Below are positions 36,801 to 46,386 of a stretch of 64,000 nucleotides of DNA, in pieces (positions within the stretch are counted from its first letter, which is position 1; each line of letters begins with the position of its first letter). A program made the translations under genes and the position numbers. The notes beneath the pieces are model-generated. The model was given only the letters and a program-made list of their open reading frames with translations, was not told the DNA's origin and did no database searches. Source of the DNA: Verrucomicrobiota bacterium (GTDB lineage: Bacteria; Verrucomicrobiota; Verrucomicrobiia; Limisphaerales; JACRJZ01); assembly GCA_016219875.1 (NCBI GenBank), contig JACRJZ010000138.1:62001-126000 (forward strand). Direction: 5' to 3'.

Positions 36801-39800
36801 CGCTCGCGGCTGATTGTCCACGTGCAAAAAGTCCCCGGCGATGATGACCCCGCCCGCCCCGTCCACCAGGATGGCATTGACCGCGCCGTCCGCCCCCACG
36901 CCCGGATTGAAGGTGGTATCGACCGTGCCGTCCGTCTTCAGCCGCGCGATCCCCAGGCGGCTCACGCCATAGACCGTGGTGAAGACGCCGCCCACCAGCA
37001 CCCGCTGATCGGGCTGGATGGCGATGGCATAGACCGCGCCGTTGAGGCCCACGCCGGCATTGAAGTCGATGTCGAGCGAGCCGTCCGTGTCGAGCCGGGC
37101 GAGCCAGGCACGCGGGACGTTGTTCACATTGGTGAAAAGGCCGCCGATGATGACCTTGCCATCCGCCTGCATGGCCATGGAGCGGACGGGCCGGTCGGGA
37201 CCGAGGCCCACGTTGTAGCTCTCGTCCAGCGTGCCGTCGTCATTCAACCGCGCGACGCGATACTGTTGGTCCACGCCGACGATTTGGGTGAACTCGCCCG
37301 CCGCCATGATCTTGCCCAGCAACGAGGGTTGCGCCGAATTCGTATGCACGGCCAGGGCAAAGACTGTGTTGGCCGGCTGGGCGGCGGGATCGAACGTGGC
37401 CGAGTGCTCGCCGGACGTTTCCAGCACGGCGATGCGTTTGCGCGGGAGCCGGTTGAACTGGGTGAACTCGCCGACCACCGCGATCTTGGAACTGGTGGAC
37501 TGGCCCGGCCCCGGCGGGATTTCGCTGATCTGGCTGATGATCCAGTCGTAGAAGTAGGACACGCGGGCATAGACGCCGGGGTAGTTCGGGAGGGCGCAGC
37601 CGTTGCCCCAACTGGTGGCGCCCGCCAGGCGGAGGCCGCCCTGCGCATTGGTCACCACGAGCGGGCCGCCGCTGTCGCCTTGGCAGGTGTCGATGCCGCC
37701 CTGGGCGTAACCGGCCATGATCATGTCCGGCGTGATAACGCCGATCGGGTAGGCCGAGGTGGCGGTAATGGGGCAGGCACCGACTTGCAGGATGTTCGGG
37801 GCCGCGCCGCCGGAACTGAGCGTGCCCCAGCCGGTGATCGTAGTCATGACGCCGGGATCGGTCAGGCCCGCGTTGGCTTCCGCCGGCGTGACGGGCCGCA
37901 CGGGCGATGCGACATAGTTGCCGAAGAAACTGATCGGCGCCATCAGGTGCCACAAGGCGATGTCGTTTTCCCCCGTGCCGGGATTGTAGTTCGGATGGAT
38001 CACGATCCGGTCCACGTTGAAGATTTGGCCGCCCGTCGGCTGGGTGAGATCGGTGATGCCGACCGCCACGGCCACGCCCGCCGGGTTCTGGCCCACCGAG
38101 CAGTGCGCGGCGGTGAGGATCCACCGGTCGTTCAGAATGGAGCCGCCGCAGAATTGGTTGGGCCGGATGTTGTTCGGGTTGTAGGGCTGGTAGATGAGGG
38201 CCACCTGGTACGGGTAGTCGGCGATGTTCGCGTTCACTCCTCCGACGATGCGCGGCTGCGCCGCCCAGAACGCGCTGGGATCCATGCGCGGGCCTTGCTT
38301 GGGAATCGGCTGGCCGGTCGAGCCGAGCGCCAGCCCGTAGATGCGCTGGTTCGCGCCCACGCCCGGATTGAACGTGGAATCCACCGTGCCGGACGGATCG
38401 AGCCGCACGAGCCGGTTGAAGGTGTTCCCGTTGAACTGCGTGAAGTCGCCCGCCAGGACGATGCGGCCGTCCACCTGCACGTCAATGGCCCGCACGGTAG
38501 AGTTGGCGCCCGTGCCTGGATCGAAGCTCAGATCAACCGTGCCGTCGGCGTTCAGGCGGGCCACGCGGTTGCGCGGCACACCGTCCACGGTGGTGAAGTT
38601 GCCGGCGATCACCACACGACCGTCGGTGAGGACCGCCACGCTGTACACCGGGCCGTCGGGACCGAGGCCGGTGGCGAAGGTGGTGTCCAGCGTGCCGTCC
38701 GGATTGAGACGGGCCAGGCGATTCCGGCGGACGCCGTCGAAGCGCGTGAAGTCGCCGCCGATCAGGATCGAGCTGCCGGTGCTGGCGTAGCCCATGAGCG
38801 CAATGGTGCGGACCTGGCCGTTCGCGCCCACGCCGACTCGGAAGTTCACATCGACCGCGCCGTCAGGGAAGAGGCGGGCGAGGTAGTTGAAGGACTGTCC
38901 GCCCACAGTGTGGAAGTTGCCGCCAATCAGGACGCGGTCATCCAGTTGCACCGCCACGGCACGCACGTCGCCGTCGGCGCCCACCGCGCTGTTGAAGACG
39001 GGATCCACGCTGCCGTTGAAACGCAGGCGGGCCACGTGGCCGCGCGGAATGGTGCCGAGGCCGGTGAAGGCGCCGCCAATGACCAGGCCGTTGGTGCTGC
39101 GGCCCACGGCATAGACCGCGGCGTTCGGGCCGGCGGAATCGAAGCTGATGTCCACCGTGCCGTTGGTGGTCATGCGGCCCACGCGGTTCATGGCCACGCC
39201 GTTCAAGTGCTGGAAGTCGCCGGCCACATACAGGTTTTCCCGGGTATCGAAGACGGCGGCGTACACCGTGCCGTCCGCGCCCCAGCGCGAGTTGAAGGTG
39301 TCGTCCACCGCGCCGGCCAGCGGCGTGTCCACGATCGTGAGGAGCGCGGAGGCGGGAGTGAGCACGACGTTCGCGCTCGGATTCGAGAGCGTGAGGTTCA
39401 CCGTTTCGCTCGGTTCACCCAATTGGTCGAAGATGATCGGCACGGTGAAGGTCTTCACCGTTTCGTCGGGGCCAAAGGAAACCGTGCCGTTGGTGCCCAC
39501 GTAGTCGAGACCACCGTTGGCCGATCCATCGCTGCTGGCGAAGTCCACCGACACGGTGCCAAGCAGGTTGTCGGTGCGTTCCACCGTAATCACCGCGGCC
39601 AGGTCGTTCTCGTTGACCACGAAGTTCGTGGCCGCGAACCCGATGTGGATCGGCAACGACTCGAAGTCCTCGATGGACAGGACGGCCGTGGTGGGCGGGG
39701 CCAGCGTGGCGCCGCCGCCCGGCTCGGAGAGGGTCAGCCGCACCGTGCGGTTGGGCGTCACGGCCGGGTTCGGCAGCACCGGCACCAGGAAGGTCTTGTT

Positions 39801-42800
39801 GGTTTCGCCGTCGGAGAAGGCCAGCACCCCGCTGGCGGCCAGGTAATCGATGCCCACCGTGGCCGTCAGATCGCTGGTGGCGTATTTCACCGAGACGATG
39901 CCCGATGCGCCGTCGTTGCGGACGACGGTGATGACCGCGTTGGCGCCGTGCTCGGAGACGGTGTAGGTGGCCGCAGAGAAGCTCAGCACGCCGGGGGCGA
40001 ATTGCGCGTCGAAGATCGTCAGCAGGGCGTTGGTCACGCCGAAGTTGACCGTGTTGGCCGGGCTGGCGCCGGTGATGCGCAACTGGACCGGCCGGTTCCC
40101 GGTGGCGATGCCGTCGTTGAGAATGGGCACGAGGAATACTTTGTTGGTCTGGCCCGGCAGGAAGGTGAGCGTGCCGAAGACGGGCACGAAGTTCTGCCCC
40201 GCCACGGCCGCGTTCGGCAAGGCCGGGTTCGCGGCGGCTTGGTAGTTGACCGTGACGGTGGTGTTGGTGGCCCCGGTGCGCCAGAGGTTCACCACCGCCG
40301 AGCCGCTGGGCGTGTTTTCGGCCACGTTGTAATCCGGCTGCCCGAACGTGATCACGCTGTCGTCGCTGAGGATCGTCGCCACCGCCACCGGCACGACGCC
40401 GATGTCCGCCCCGCCGGTCGGGGTGTCGAGGCCGACGTAGAACGACTCGGGGAATTCTACCGCCCGGTCATCGGTCAGCGGAATGCGCACCAGGGTCATG
40501 ACTTCGCCCTGCGGGAAGGTCAGGGTGCCGGTCCCGCCGGTGTAGTCTTCGCCGTCCAGGGCCATGCCGTCGTAGGTGATCCAGTTCGCGCCCGCCGTGC
40601 CGAACGTGCCGCCCCGGCGCATGACCTTCAGGAGGGCCACGCCGTCGGCTTCGTTGGCGGTGTTGAAGGGCTGGCTGAATTCGATGCTGCCAGGCCCGCC
40701 CAGGGAGCCGCCGAAGACCCGGGCCAGGTGGTTTGCGGGTCGCGCGTCCATTTGCGTAAATCCGCCGCCCAGGACGATCTTGCGGTCCTGCTGGATGACC
40801 AGGGCGGCCACGAAGCCGTTGGCGCCTTCGCCGAAGTTGATGCTGGCATCGACGGAGCCGTCCTGGTTCAGGCGGGTGATGCGATTGCGAGTCACGCCGT
40901 TGAAGGTCGTGAAGGTGCCGCCGAGCAGGATCTTCTCGTCGTCTTGCAGGGTCAGGGTGAACACGGAATCGTTTGGCCCGGAGAGTCCGGCCAGGAAGTT
41001 CGTGTCCAGCGTGCCGTTCGGGTTGAGGCGGACGAGGTAGCCGTGGCCCTCGAAATTGGTGAACGAGCCGCCCACCAGAATCCGGCCGTCGGTCTGCACC
41101 GCGAGCGTGCGCACGATGGCGTCCGCGCCAGCGCCGACCGTGAAGCTGGTGTCGATGCTGCCGTTGGGATTGAGCCGGGCAATGCGGCTGTGCGGCAGGT
41201 TGTTAAACGCGGTGAAGTCGCCCGCAATGATGATCTTGCTGTCCGGCTGGACGGCGATGGCGAAGACGGGACCGTTCGGGCCGGTGCCGATGCTGAACGC
41301 CCCGTGCAGGCTGCCGTTGGTGTTCAGGCGGACCAGATGGGGCATGGTCACGCCGTTGTAGCTGGCAAACGCCCCGCCCACCAAAATCCGCCCGTCACTC
41401 TGGAGCGCCAGAGTGTGGACGGGGTTGTCCGCGCCCGCCCCAGGGTTGAAGGAGTAGTCCAGCGTGCCGTCCGCATAGAGCCGGCAAAGGCGGCTGCGGT
41501 TGACCCCGTTGAACGTGGTGAAGAACCCGCCCAGGAGCAGCCGGCCATCCGGCTGGAGAGCGATGGCCCGCAATTGGTCGTTGGCCCCGGCCCCCACGTT
41601 GAAGGTGTTGTCCAGTTGGCCGCCTTCCAGCAGCCGGGCCAGGTTCCGCCGGATCACGTTGTTGATGGTGGTGAATTCCCCGCCCACGATCAGTTTGCGG
41701 TCCGCCTGGAGCGCCAGCGCATACACGGGCCGATCCGGCCCCGTCCCGATGTTGAAGGTCACATCCACGGACCCGGCGGGCAGGACGGAGGATTCGTTGT
41801 CCACAATGGTCAGGACGGCGTTGCTCGGCGCCAGCAGGCCCGCCCCGCCGCCCGGATTGCTCAGCGCCACGATGAAGGTGCGGTCGCCGTCTTCCAGCCC
41901 GTTGTCCACCGGGCGGGCGCGGAAGGTCTTGCTGATCTCCCCCGGCGCAAACACCAGCACGCCGTTCGTCGGGGCGTAGTCGTTGTTCAGCGCGGTCCCG
42001 CTGCCGTCGAAGGTGGCGAATTGCACGGAGCACGTGCCGGCGATCCCACCGTAGCGTTGCACGGTCAGGTCCAGGCCGGTGCCGTTTTCGTCCATCGAGT
42101 AGGTCCGGCGGCTGAAGGCTAACGCGCCGTAGCCGTCGTCGTCCAGAATCCACAGCTTGGCCGTGGTCCGGCTGCCCAGGGCGCTGCCGTTGGACGGGTT
42201 GAAAAGGCGCAGGCTCACGTTGTTCGAGCCATCCACCAGGTTGTCGTCCAGGATCGGCACCAGGATGGTCTTCGTCAGGGTCTCGCCGTGGACCCAGGAG
42301 AGGAGGTTGGTGCTGGGGGCAAAGTCGCGCCCGGCCAAGGCCGCGTTCGGGGCGCTGCCGTTGGTCACGCCTACGGAGACGCTCAGCGGGCCCACGCTGC
42401 CGCCCGTGCGGCTCACCGACACCACCGCGTAGCCCGCGCCTTCGTTCGTCGTGTAGGTGGCGGCCAGGAAGTTGAGCCGGCCCGCGGGGAAGTCGTCGTC
42501 AATGATCGTCACGGTGGCGGCGGTGGTGTTGGTGGCGGGGTTGAAGGCAGGCGGGCCGCCGGCGCTACCCGGCAGGACCGCGCCGCCGGTGGCGTTGGTC
42601 AGGATGACGGTGAAGTTCTTGTCGAGGTTGACGCTGGTGTTGTCGGTGATCGGGATGAGGATGCTGGCGTTGGTCACGCCGGAGGGGAAGGTGATGGTGC
42701 CGCGTTTGGTCAGGTAGTCGCCCGCGCCGAGGATGGTCGAGCCGAGGGCGGTGCCATTGACGGTGTAGTAATCCACGGAGACGGAGCCGACGTGGCCGTT

Positions 42801-45800
42801 GGTGCGGACGAGGGAGAGGGTGACGGAGCCGTCGCTTTCGTTGGTGGCGTAGCCCTCGCTGTTGAAGGCGAGGGTGCCGTGGAGGACGTCGTCATCGACG
42901 ATGGTGAGGAGGGAGGTGGTGCGGCCGAGGGCGCCGCCTAGGGGGATGATTTCGCCGCCCAGAGTGATCTGGGCCACGGGCTGGGCGAGGCCGAGATCGA
43001 CGGTGAGGTTGCCGGTGATGTTGGGGTCGTTGAGGATGGGGAGGGTGAAATAGACCGGGCCAGGGAAGCCGTCGCTGCGCATGAAGCGGTAAAACTCAGG
43101 GAAGGCTTGGGGCGCGACTTGGGCCACGTAGTTGCGGTCGGCGACGGCGGTGCGGTTGGTGGTGCCGGCTTGGGCGGTGAGGGTGCCCAGGGTGCCGTCG
43201 ATGCGGTTCATGGTGAGTTCGATCTTGGGCTGGAACTCGTCGATGGAGTAGTTGTCGAAGGCGAATTGGATGTTGCCGGGGCCTTGGGACGGGTTGGGCT
43301 GGGTGATGATGTTGGTGGAGTTGGTGGTGGTGACGGTGGTGCTGGTAACGCCCCAGGTGCCCAGGAGGCGGGCAATGTTGTAGCGGGTGGCTTTGTCTTG
43401 GCGGGTCCAGACGGGGATGCCGGGAGGGTAGGTGGTGGTGGTGCCGACGACTTGGCCGGGTTCGTTGCCGCCGACGTTGGTGAAGGAGCCGCCGACCATG
43501 AGGTTGCCATCGGGTTGGATGGCGATGGAGTTGACGAAGTTCGGGGGCTGGAAGCTGAAGGGATTGCAGAAGCCGGCGAATTGGTTGTAGGCCGAATCCA
43601 TGAAGGTGGTGTCCAGGGTGCCGTCGGTCTTGAGCAGGGCCATCCCCATGCGGCGGGTGGCGTTGTAGCTGGTGAAGAGACCGCCAATGTAAGCTTTGTC
43701 GTCCGTCTGCAGGGTGATGCTATACACGGAGTTGTTGGCGCCCTGGCCGGGATCGTAGGTGAGGTCGAGCGAGCCGTCGGTGTTGAGGCGGGCGAGGTTG
43801 ACGCGGGTGCGGGAATCGAAATCGTTGAACTGGCCGCCAACGAGGAGGCGGCCGTTGCCTTGGACGGCGAGGGCATAGACGGGGCCGTTCGCGCCGCTGC
43901 CGGGGAAGAAGGCGGTGTCGAGTGAGCCGCCGGAATCGAGCCGCGCCACGTGGCCGCGGTAGGTGCTGTTGAAATTCAGAAAGTCACCGCCCAGGTAGAT
44001 GCGCGGCAGGCTGGCCACGCGTTCCAGGGCCACCGCCCAGACGGGGCCGTCGGTGCCGAGTTGCGGATCGAAGGAGAAGTCGAGCGAGCCGTTGGGGTTG
44101 AGCCGTGCGACGTGCGGGCGGCTGACTTCGTTGATGAAGAAGAACTCGCCGCCGATGACAATCCGGCCATCCTCCTGGACCGCCATCGCCCACACCGCGC
44201 CGTCTGCGCCGGTACCGGGATCGAAACTGAAGTCCAGCGAGCCATCGGCGTTCAAGCGGGCAATGCCGTTGCGGAGGAACCCGTTGAAGGAAGTAAATCC
44301 GCCGGCGACCAGAATCTTCCCGGACGGCAACACCGCGACCTGGCTGATGAAGCCGTCGGCCCCGGTGTTGGGCGCGGCCAGGAAGCCGGTGTCGAGCGAG
44401 CCGTTGGCATTCAGGCGGGCCACGTGGTTGCGCGGAACGGTGTTGACGGAGGTAAAGTCACCGCCAAGGACGGTCTTGCCGTCGGGCTGGACAGCCACGC
44501 TGTACACCGGGCCGTTGGCGCCCGGGGCAAGGTTGAACGGCGGCGTGGTGTAAGAAACGTTGTCCGGGTTCCACTCGCGGTCGAGCGCGCCGGGGGGTTG
44601 CTCGTCGTACAGAATCGTGACGTGGGCCAGTCTCGCGTAGGGATTGATGACCGGACGGAAGGTCGGTGGGCGATCCGCTGACCACAGGTAAACGTGAATG
44701 TCCTCGTTGAACTCCACCAGCGAGTCGTCGTTGATCGTGATGGTCGCTTGCCGTCGTTGCTGAACGTCGTCGTTGTCGGGGAAGGTCAAGGTCACGGTCT
44801 GGTTCTCGAAATCCGAATCAAACGGCTGCAACGGGCTGGATCGGCTGGTCGGCGTAGCGTAGTCCGAACCGTCGTCCAGCAGGTACCAGAAATTCTGGCC
44901 CACGCGGACTTCCACCGAATGCTCCGCCGTGTCCTGATCGCTGTAGCGGTTATAGACGACCGTGAAGATGAGTTGGCGGCGGTACTCGTCCACCCGGTAG
45001 TGCAGACGCTCAATGGAGAACTGGCCGGGCACTCGCACGCTCGCCACCTGCACCAGCGCGTTAGTTTGGAGGCCCAAGCTCGGCATAATGACCGCGGCGT
45101 TCTCTTCCGGCGCGGGACGCGGATTGAGCAAGATCATCGGCGTGACGGCGAAGGGGATATAGACAATATTGGTCCCCACATTCGTGATGCCGGGCTGGTT
45201 GGACAGGAGGGTGATGTCCACCACGAAGTTCGTGCTCGTCTGGCCATCGTCGAAAATCAGCGTGCCCGTCTGCGGGAAGAAGGCGTCCTGCACCTGCCAA
45301 TCCACCAGCACCCGGCCCGTGCTGCCGTTGACACGATTCACCGTCACCAGGCAGCCCAGCACGTCGCGGTGATCGGTGGGGCCGCCTTGGGCGTTCCACC
45401 AGTAGGTGTATTCCCGCTCGGTCACCGCATACAAGCTGGCCGAGAATTGAAATTCGCCGGAGCGCGTGGCGGAGGCGTTCACCGAGCCTTGAACGGTGAC
45501 CACGGTGTTGGACACCGGGCCGAGCGCGGCGTTGGTGCCGACGGGATTGAAGAGGGTCACCAGGAACTCCCGGTTCGTGTTCAGGGCCGGGTTGTCGAGG
45601 ATCTGCACCAGGAAGGTTTGGTTCGATTCGCCGGGGGCGAAAGTCAGCGTGCCGTTGCGCGCGATGTAGTCCACGCCGGCGATGGCCGTGAGGTTGCTCG
45701 TCGTATATTGGACGGTGAGTGGGTCCGTGTGGCTGGGTTCGGTGATGACGTTGATGAGGACGTAGCCCGGCGAGGTGGCACTGACCCAGTAATTGGAGCT

Positions 45801-46355
45801 GTCAAACTCCATCTCCCCCAAGGCGGGCGGCGGCACCGGCGGGTTGGTGGAACCCGTGGTGTAAGCCCAGTTCAAGGTGTAGAGGCCCATGGAGCCGCCG
45901 TAGCCGTCCACCGCGACGTGGTAGGTCTGGTTCGCCACGGCCGTGAAGCGGATCATGCTTTGCAGGCCGTAGATGGAATCGTCGTTGTTGGCCAACCGCA
46001 TCAGGGCGTTGACGCTGTCGCCGGTGTAGGCCGCCAGGAGGGTGTCGAACAAGCTGCCCCGCGTGTCGAAGACGACGGCGCCGTCGCGATCGGCGGTCCA
46101 GGTGTGCCAGACGGAATGCCCACCCTGGGTTGTGTAGTGGTAAGGCTCTCCCACTTCGCGGGTCGCGCCGAGGGTGCTGCCGCTGGTCGTGCCGGCCGGC
46201 CCGGTCAGGACCGTGCCGTCGGCGAAGTTGTCGTTGGCCGGCGCCTGCGCGCGGACGCTCACGGCGGTCAAGAGGCCCGTTGCCATCAAGGCCACGGACA
46301 AACAGGCGGACCGGACCCAGGGCCGGTTCAGCAGACAGTCTTGCAGTCTTTGCAT
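33882..46355 (-). CDS. Giant secreted protein 2: PPC-like head, Calx-beta and delta-60 tracts, embedded trypsin domain
   Basis: 4157 residues with a signal peptide (SVALMATGLLTAVSVRAQA). Residues 39-165 resemble a bacterial pre-peptidase C-terminal domain (ANDNFADGTVLTG, VWHTWTADRDG). Calx-beta-like modules follow to about 580. Then delta-60 589-966, Calx-beta 1019-1519, delta-60 1522-1879, Calx-beta 1886-2346, delta-60 2349-3352, Calx-beta 3359-3689, delta-60 3692-4082, and a tail ending YRFYRVRSGAP. A trypsin domain (about 2703-2952) interrupts one delta-60 unit: IVGG at 2703, His2751, Asp2798 and Ser2895. From GALDREWNPD onwards it is collinear with giant 1, so the two are tandem paralogues with exchanged N-termini. 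GAACGAG upstream of the ATG is a weak ribosome site. Confidence 0.94.
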   Translation of the reverse strand: MQRLQDCLLNRPWVRSACLSVALMATGLLTAVSVRAQAPANDNFADGTVLTGPAGTTSGSTLGATREVGEPYHYTTQGGHSVWHTWTADRDGAVVFDTRGSLFDTLLAAYTGDSVNALMRLANNDDSIYGLQSMIRFTAVANQTYHVAVDGYGGSMGLYTLNWAYTTGSTNPPVPPPALGEMEFDSSNYWVSATSPGYVLINVITEPSHTDPLTVQYTTSNLTAIAGVDYIARNGTLTFAPGESNQTFLVQILDNPALNTNREFLVTLFNPVGTNAALGPVSNTVVTVQGSVNASATRSGEFQFSASLYAVTEREYTYWWNAQGGPTDHRDVLGCLVTVNRVNGSTGRVLVDWQVQDAFFPQTGTLIFDDGQTSTNFVVDITLLSNQPGITNVGTNIVYIPFAVTPMILLNPRPAPEENAAVIMPSLGLQTNALVQVASVRVPGQFSIERLHYRVDEYRRQLIFTVVYNRYSDQDTAEHSVEVRVGQNFWYLLDDGSDYATPTSRSSPLQPFDSDFENQTVTLTFPDNDDVQQRRQATITINDDSLVEFNEDIHVYLWSADRPPTFRPVINPYARLAHVTILYDEQPPGALDREWNPDNVSYTTPPFNLAPGANGPVYSVAVQPDGKTVLGGDFTSVNTVPRNHVARLNANGSLDTGFLAAPNTGADGFISQVAVLPSGKILVAGGFTSFNGFLRNGIARLNADGSLDFSFDPGTGADGAVWAMAVQEDGRIVIGGEFFFINEVSRPHVARLNPNGSLDFSFDPQLGTDGPVWAVALERVASLPRIYLGGDFLNFNSTYRGHVARLDSGGSLDTAFFPGSGANGPVYALAVQGNGRLLVGGQFNDFDSRTRVNLARLNTDGSLDLTYDPGQGANNSVYSITLQTDDKAYIGGLFTSYNATRRMGMALLKTDGTLDTTFMDSAYNQFAGFCNPFSFQPPNFVNSIAIQPDGNLMVGGSFTNVGGNEPGQVVGTTTTYPPGIPVWTRQDKATRYNIARLLGTWGVTSTTVTTTNSTNIITQPNPSQGPGNIQFAFDNYSIDEFQPKIELTMNRIDGTLGTLTAQAGTTNRTAVADRNYVAQVAPQAFPEFYRFMRSDGFPGPVYFTLPILNDPNITGNLTVDLGLAQPVAQITLGGEIIPLGGALGRTTSLLTIVDDDVLHGTLAFNSEGYATNESDGSVTLSLVRTNGHVGSVSVDYYTVNGTALGSTILGAGDYLTKRGTITFPSGVTNASILIPITDNTSVNLDKNFTVILTNATGGAVLPGSAGGPPAFNPATNTTAATVTIIDDDFPAGRLNFLAATYTTNEGAGYAVVSVSRTGGSVGPLSVSVGVTNGSAPNAALAGRDFAPSTNLLSWVHGETLTKTILVPILDDNLVDGSNNVSLRLFNPSNGSALGSRTTAKLWILDDDGYGALAFSRRTYSMDENGTGLDLTVQRYGGIAGTCSVQFATFDGSGTALNNDYAPTNGVLVFAPGEISKTFRARPVDNGLEDGDRTFIVALSNPGGGAGLLAPSNAVLTIVDNESSVLPAGSVDVTFNIGTGPDRPVYALALQADRKLIVGGEFTTINNVIRRNLARLLEGGQLDNTFNVGAGANDQLRAIALQPDGRLLLGGFFTTFNGVNRSRLCRLYADGTLDYSFNPGAGADNPVHTLALQSDGRILVGGAFASYNGVTMPHLVRLNTNGSLHGAFSIGTGPNGPVFAIAVQPDSKIIIAGDFTAFNNLPHSRIARLNPNGSIDTSFTVGAGADAIVRTLAVQTDGRILVGGSFTNFEGHGYLVRLNPNGTLDTNFLAGLSGPNDSVFTLTLQDDEKILLGGTFTTFNGVTRNRITRLNQDGSVDASINFGEGANGFVAALVIQQDRKIVLGGGFTQMDARPANHLARVFGGSLGGPGSIEFSQPFNTANEADGVALLKVMRRGGTFGTAGANWITYDGMALDGEDYTGGTGTLTFPQGEVMTLVRIPLTDDRAVEFPESFYVGLDTPTGGADIGVVPVAVATILSDDSVITFGQPDYNVAENTPSGSAVVNLWRTGATNTTVTVNYQAAANPALPNAAVAGQNFVPVFGTLTFLPGQTNKVFLVPILNDGIATGNRPVQLRITGASPANTVNFGVTNALLTIFDAQFAPGVLSFSAATYTVSEHGANAVITVVRNDGASGIVSVKYATSDLTATVGIDYLAASGVLAFSDGETNKTFLVPVLPNPAVTPNRTVRLTLSEPGGGATLAPPTTAVLSIEDFESLPIHIGFAATNFVVNENDLAAVITVERTDNLLGTVSVDFASSDGSANGGLDYVGTNGTVSFGPDETVKTFTVPIIFDQLGEPSETVNLTLSNPSANVVLTPASALLTIVDTPLAGAVDDTFNSRWGADGTVYAAVFDTRENLYVAGDFQHLNGVAMNRVGRMTTNGTVDISFDSAGPNAAVYAVGRSTNGLVIGGAFTGLGTIPRGHVARLRFNGSVDPVFNSAVGADGDVRAVAVQLDDRVLIGGNFHTVGGQSFNYLARLFPDGAVDVNFRVGVGANGQVRTIALMGYASTGSSILIGGDFTRFDGVRRNRLARLNPDGTLDTTFATGLGPDGPVYSVAVLTDGRVVIAGNFTTVDGVPRNRVARLNADGTVDLSFDPGTGANSTVRAIDVQVDGRIVLAGDFTQFNGNTFNRLVRLDPSGTVDSTFNPGVGANQRIYGLALGSTGQPIPKQGPRMDPSAFWAAQPRIVGGVNANIADYPYQVALIYQPYNPNNIRPNQFCGGSILNDRWILTAAHCSVGQNPAGVAVAVGITDLTQPTGGQIFNVDRIVIHPNYNPGTGENDIALWHLMAPISFFGNYVASPVRPVTPAEANAGLTDPGVMTTITGWGTLSSGGAAPNILQVGACPITATSAYPIGVITPDMIMAGYAQGGIDTCQGDSGGPLVVTNAQGGLRLAGATSWGNGCALPNYPGVYARVSYFYDWIISQISEIPPGPGQSTSSKIAVVGEFTQFNRLPRKRIAVLETSGEHSATFDPAAQPANTVFALAVHTNSAQPSLLGKIMAAGEFTQIVGVDQQYRVARLNDDGTLDESYNVGLGPDRPVRSMAMQADGKVIIGGLFTNVNNVPRAWLARLDTDGSLDIDFNAGVGLNGAVYAIAIQPDQRVLVGGVFTTVYGVSRLGIARLKTDGTVDTTFNPGVGADGAVNAILVDGAGGVIIAGDFLHVDNQPRARIARLLPNGSVDAAFDPGAGFNGSVYALALTSGGRVLVGGSFTSYGVTSVGRLVRLHTSGALDTSFAPGFGADDFVSSIALQSDDKVLLGGAFVAFNGQLRNRLTRLNADGTLDATINFGTGADRTVNAVVVAPSTLHPQLSTLLIGGAFTQVNGQPRVAIARLLGGENLGGGSFQFNAPAFSVSEAGTNVALTVLRVGGTSGAASVQLKTSDGTAVSPLHYAGVSTYLSFGEAEMFKSFPIAVNNDSLVNGNRSFSANLQNATGAGLGAPASALVTILDNDGVIGFGQPIYTVTEGSLIARIQVVRAGGSIDRVSVGYAALVRTNDSAGAGDFNAVAGTLVFNPGVTVQSFDVPINDDNEIEQPETISLVLTNVTGPATLGRGVASLVIQDNDLGPGVLVFATNRFQAVEAEGQVVLSIQRTNGFSGSVSVSFFTTDGTAFGGLDYAATNGLLTFAEGETNKSIVIALANDLAVEGDETFTVTITNATGGGVIAGESVATVRVVDDDFSAGSLDRTFDPGLGANSLVRSLAADGQGRVVVGGAFTMFNGTNHNFVVRLGTNGALDNTFLPPVPVVVTNAVVTYITNGFVVTAITNYVTVTNLAGQGPNSYVSSVSLMSDGRAMIGGAFVTFNGSAVNRVARLLTNGLPDPNFLQVPGFNGVVNVVAVRTNARVLVGGNFTAPTLGVTQLRPNASVDTSFNPGSGANAPVHWVVVLPEGGAFLSGAFSQVAGTAAGRVVKLTPEGAVDPSFYASVITNGTVYALAVQADGHVLVGGDFVLSGRTNRQHLIRLNTDGSMDSTFRSGAGPNATVFALGLQSGGEIILGGDFVSYNGTNRNRLARLNSDGSLDLSFDVGAGPNSTVYTLSVLPSDAVLIGGDFTSVNGVPRRGVARIVGSVPPLRVTSIVTVAGGSATLTISSVAGVTYYLEASDDLSSWTVVDVQTATGPETTLVDPGAGSYTYRFYRVRSGAP

Positions 46356-46386
46356 AACACTCGTTCTTAAAAAAATTCACTCACGG

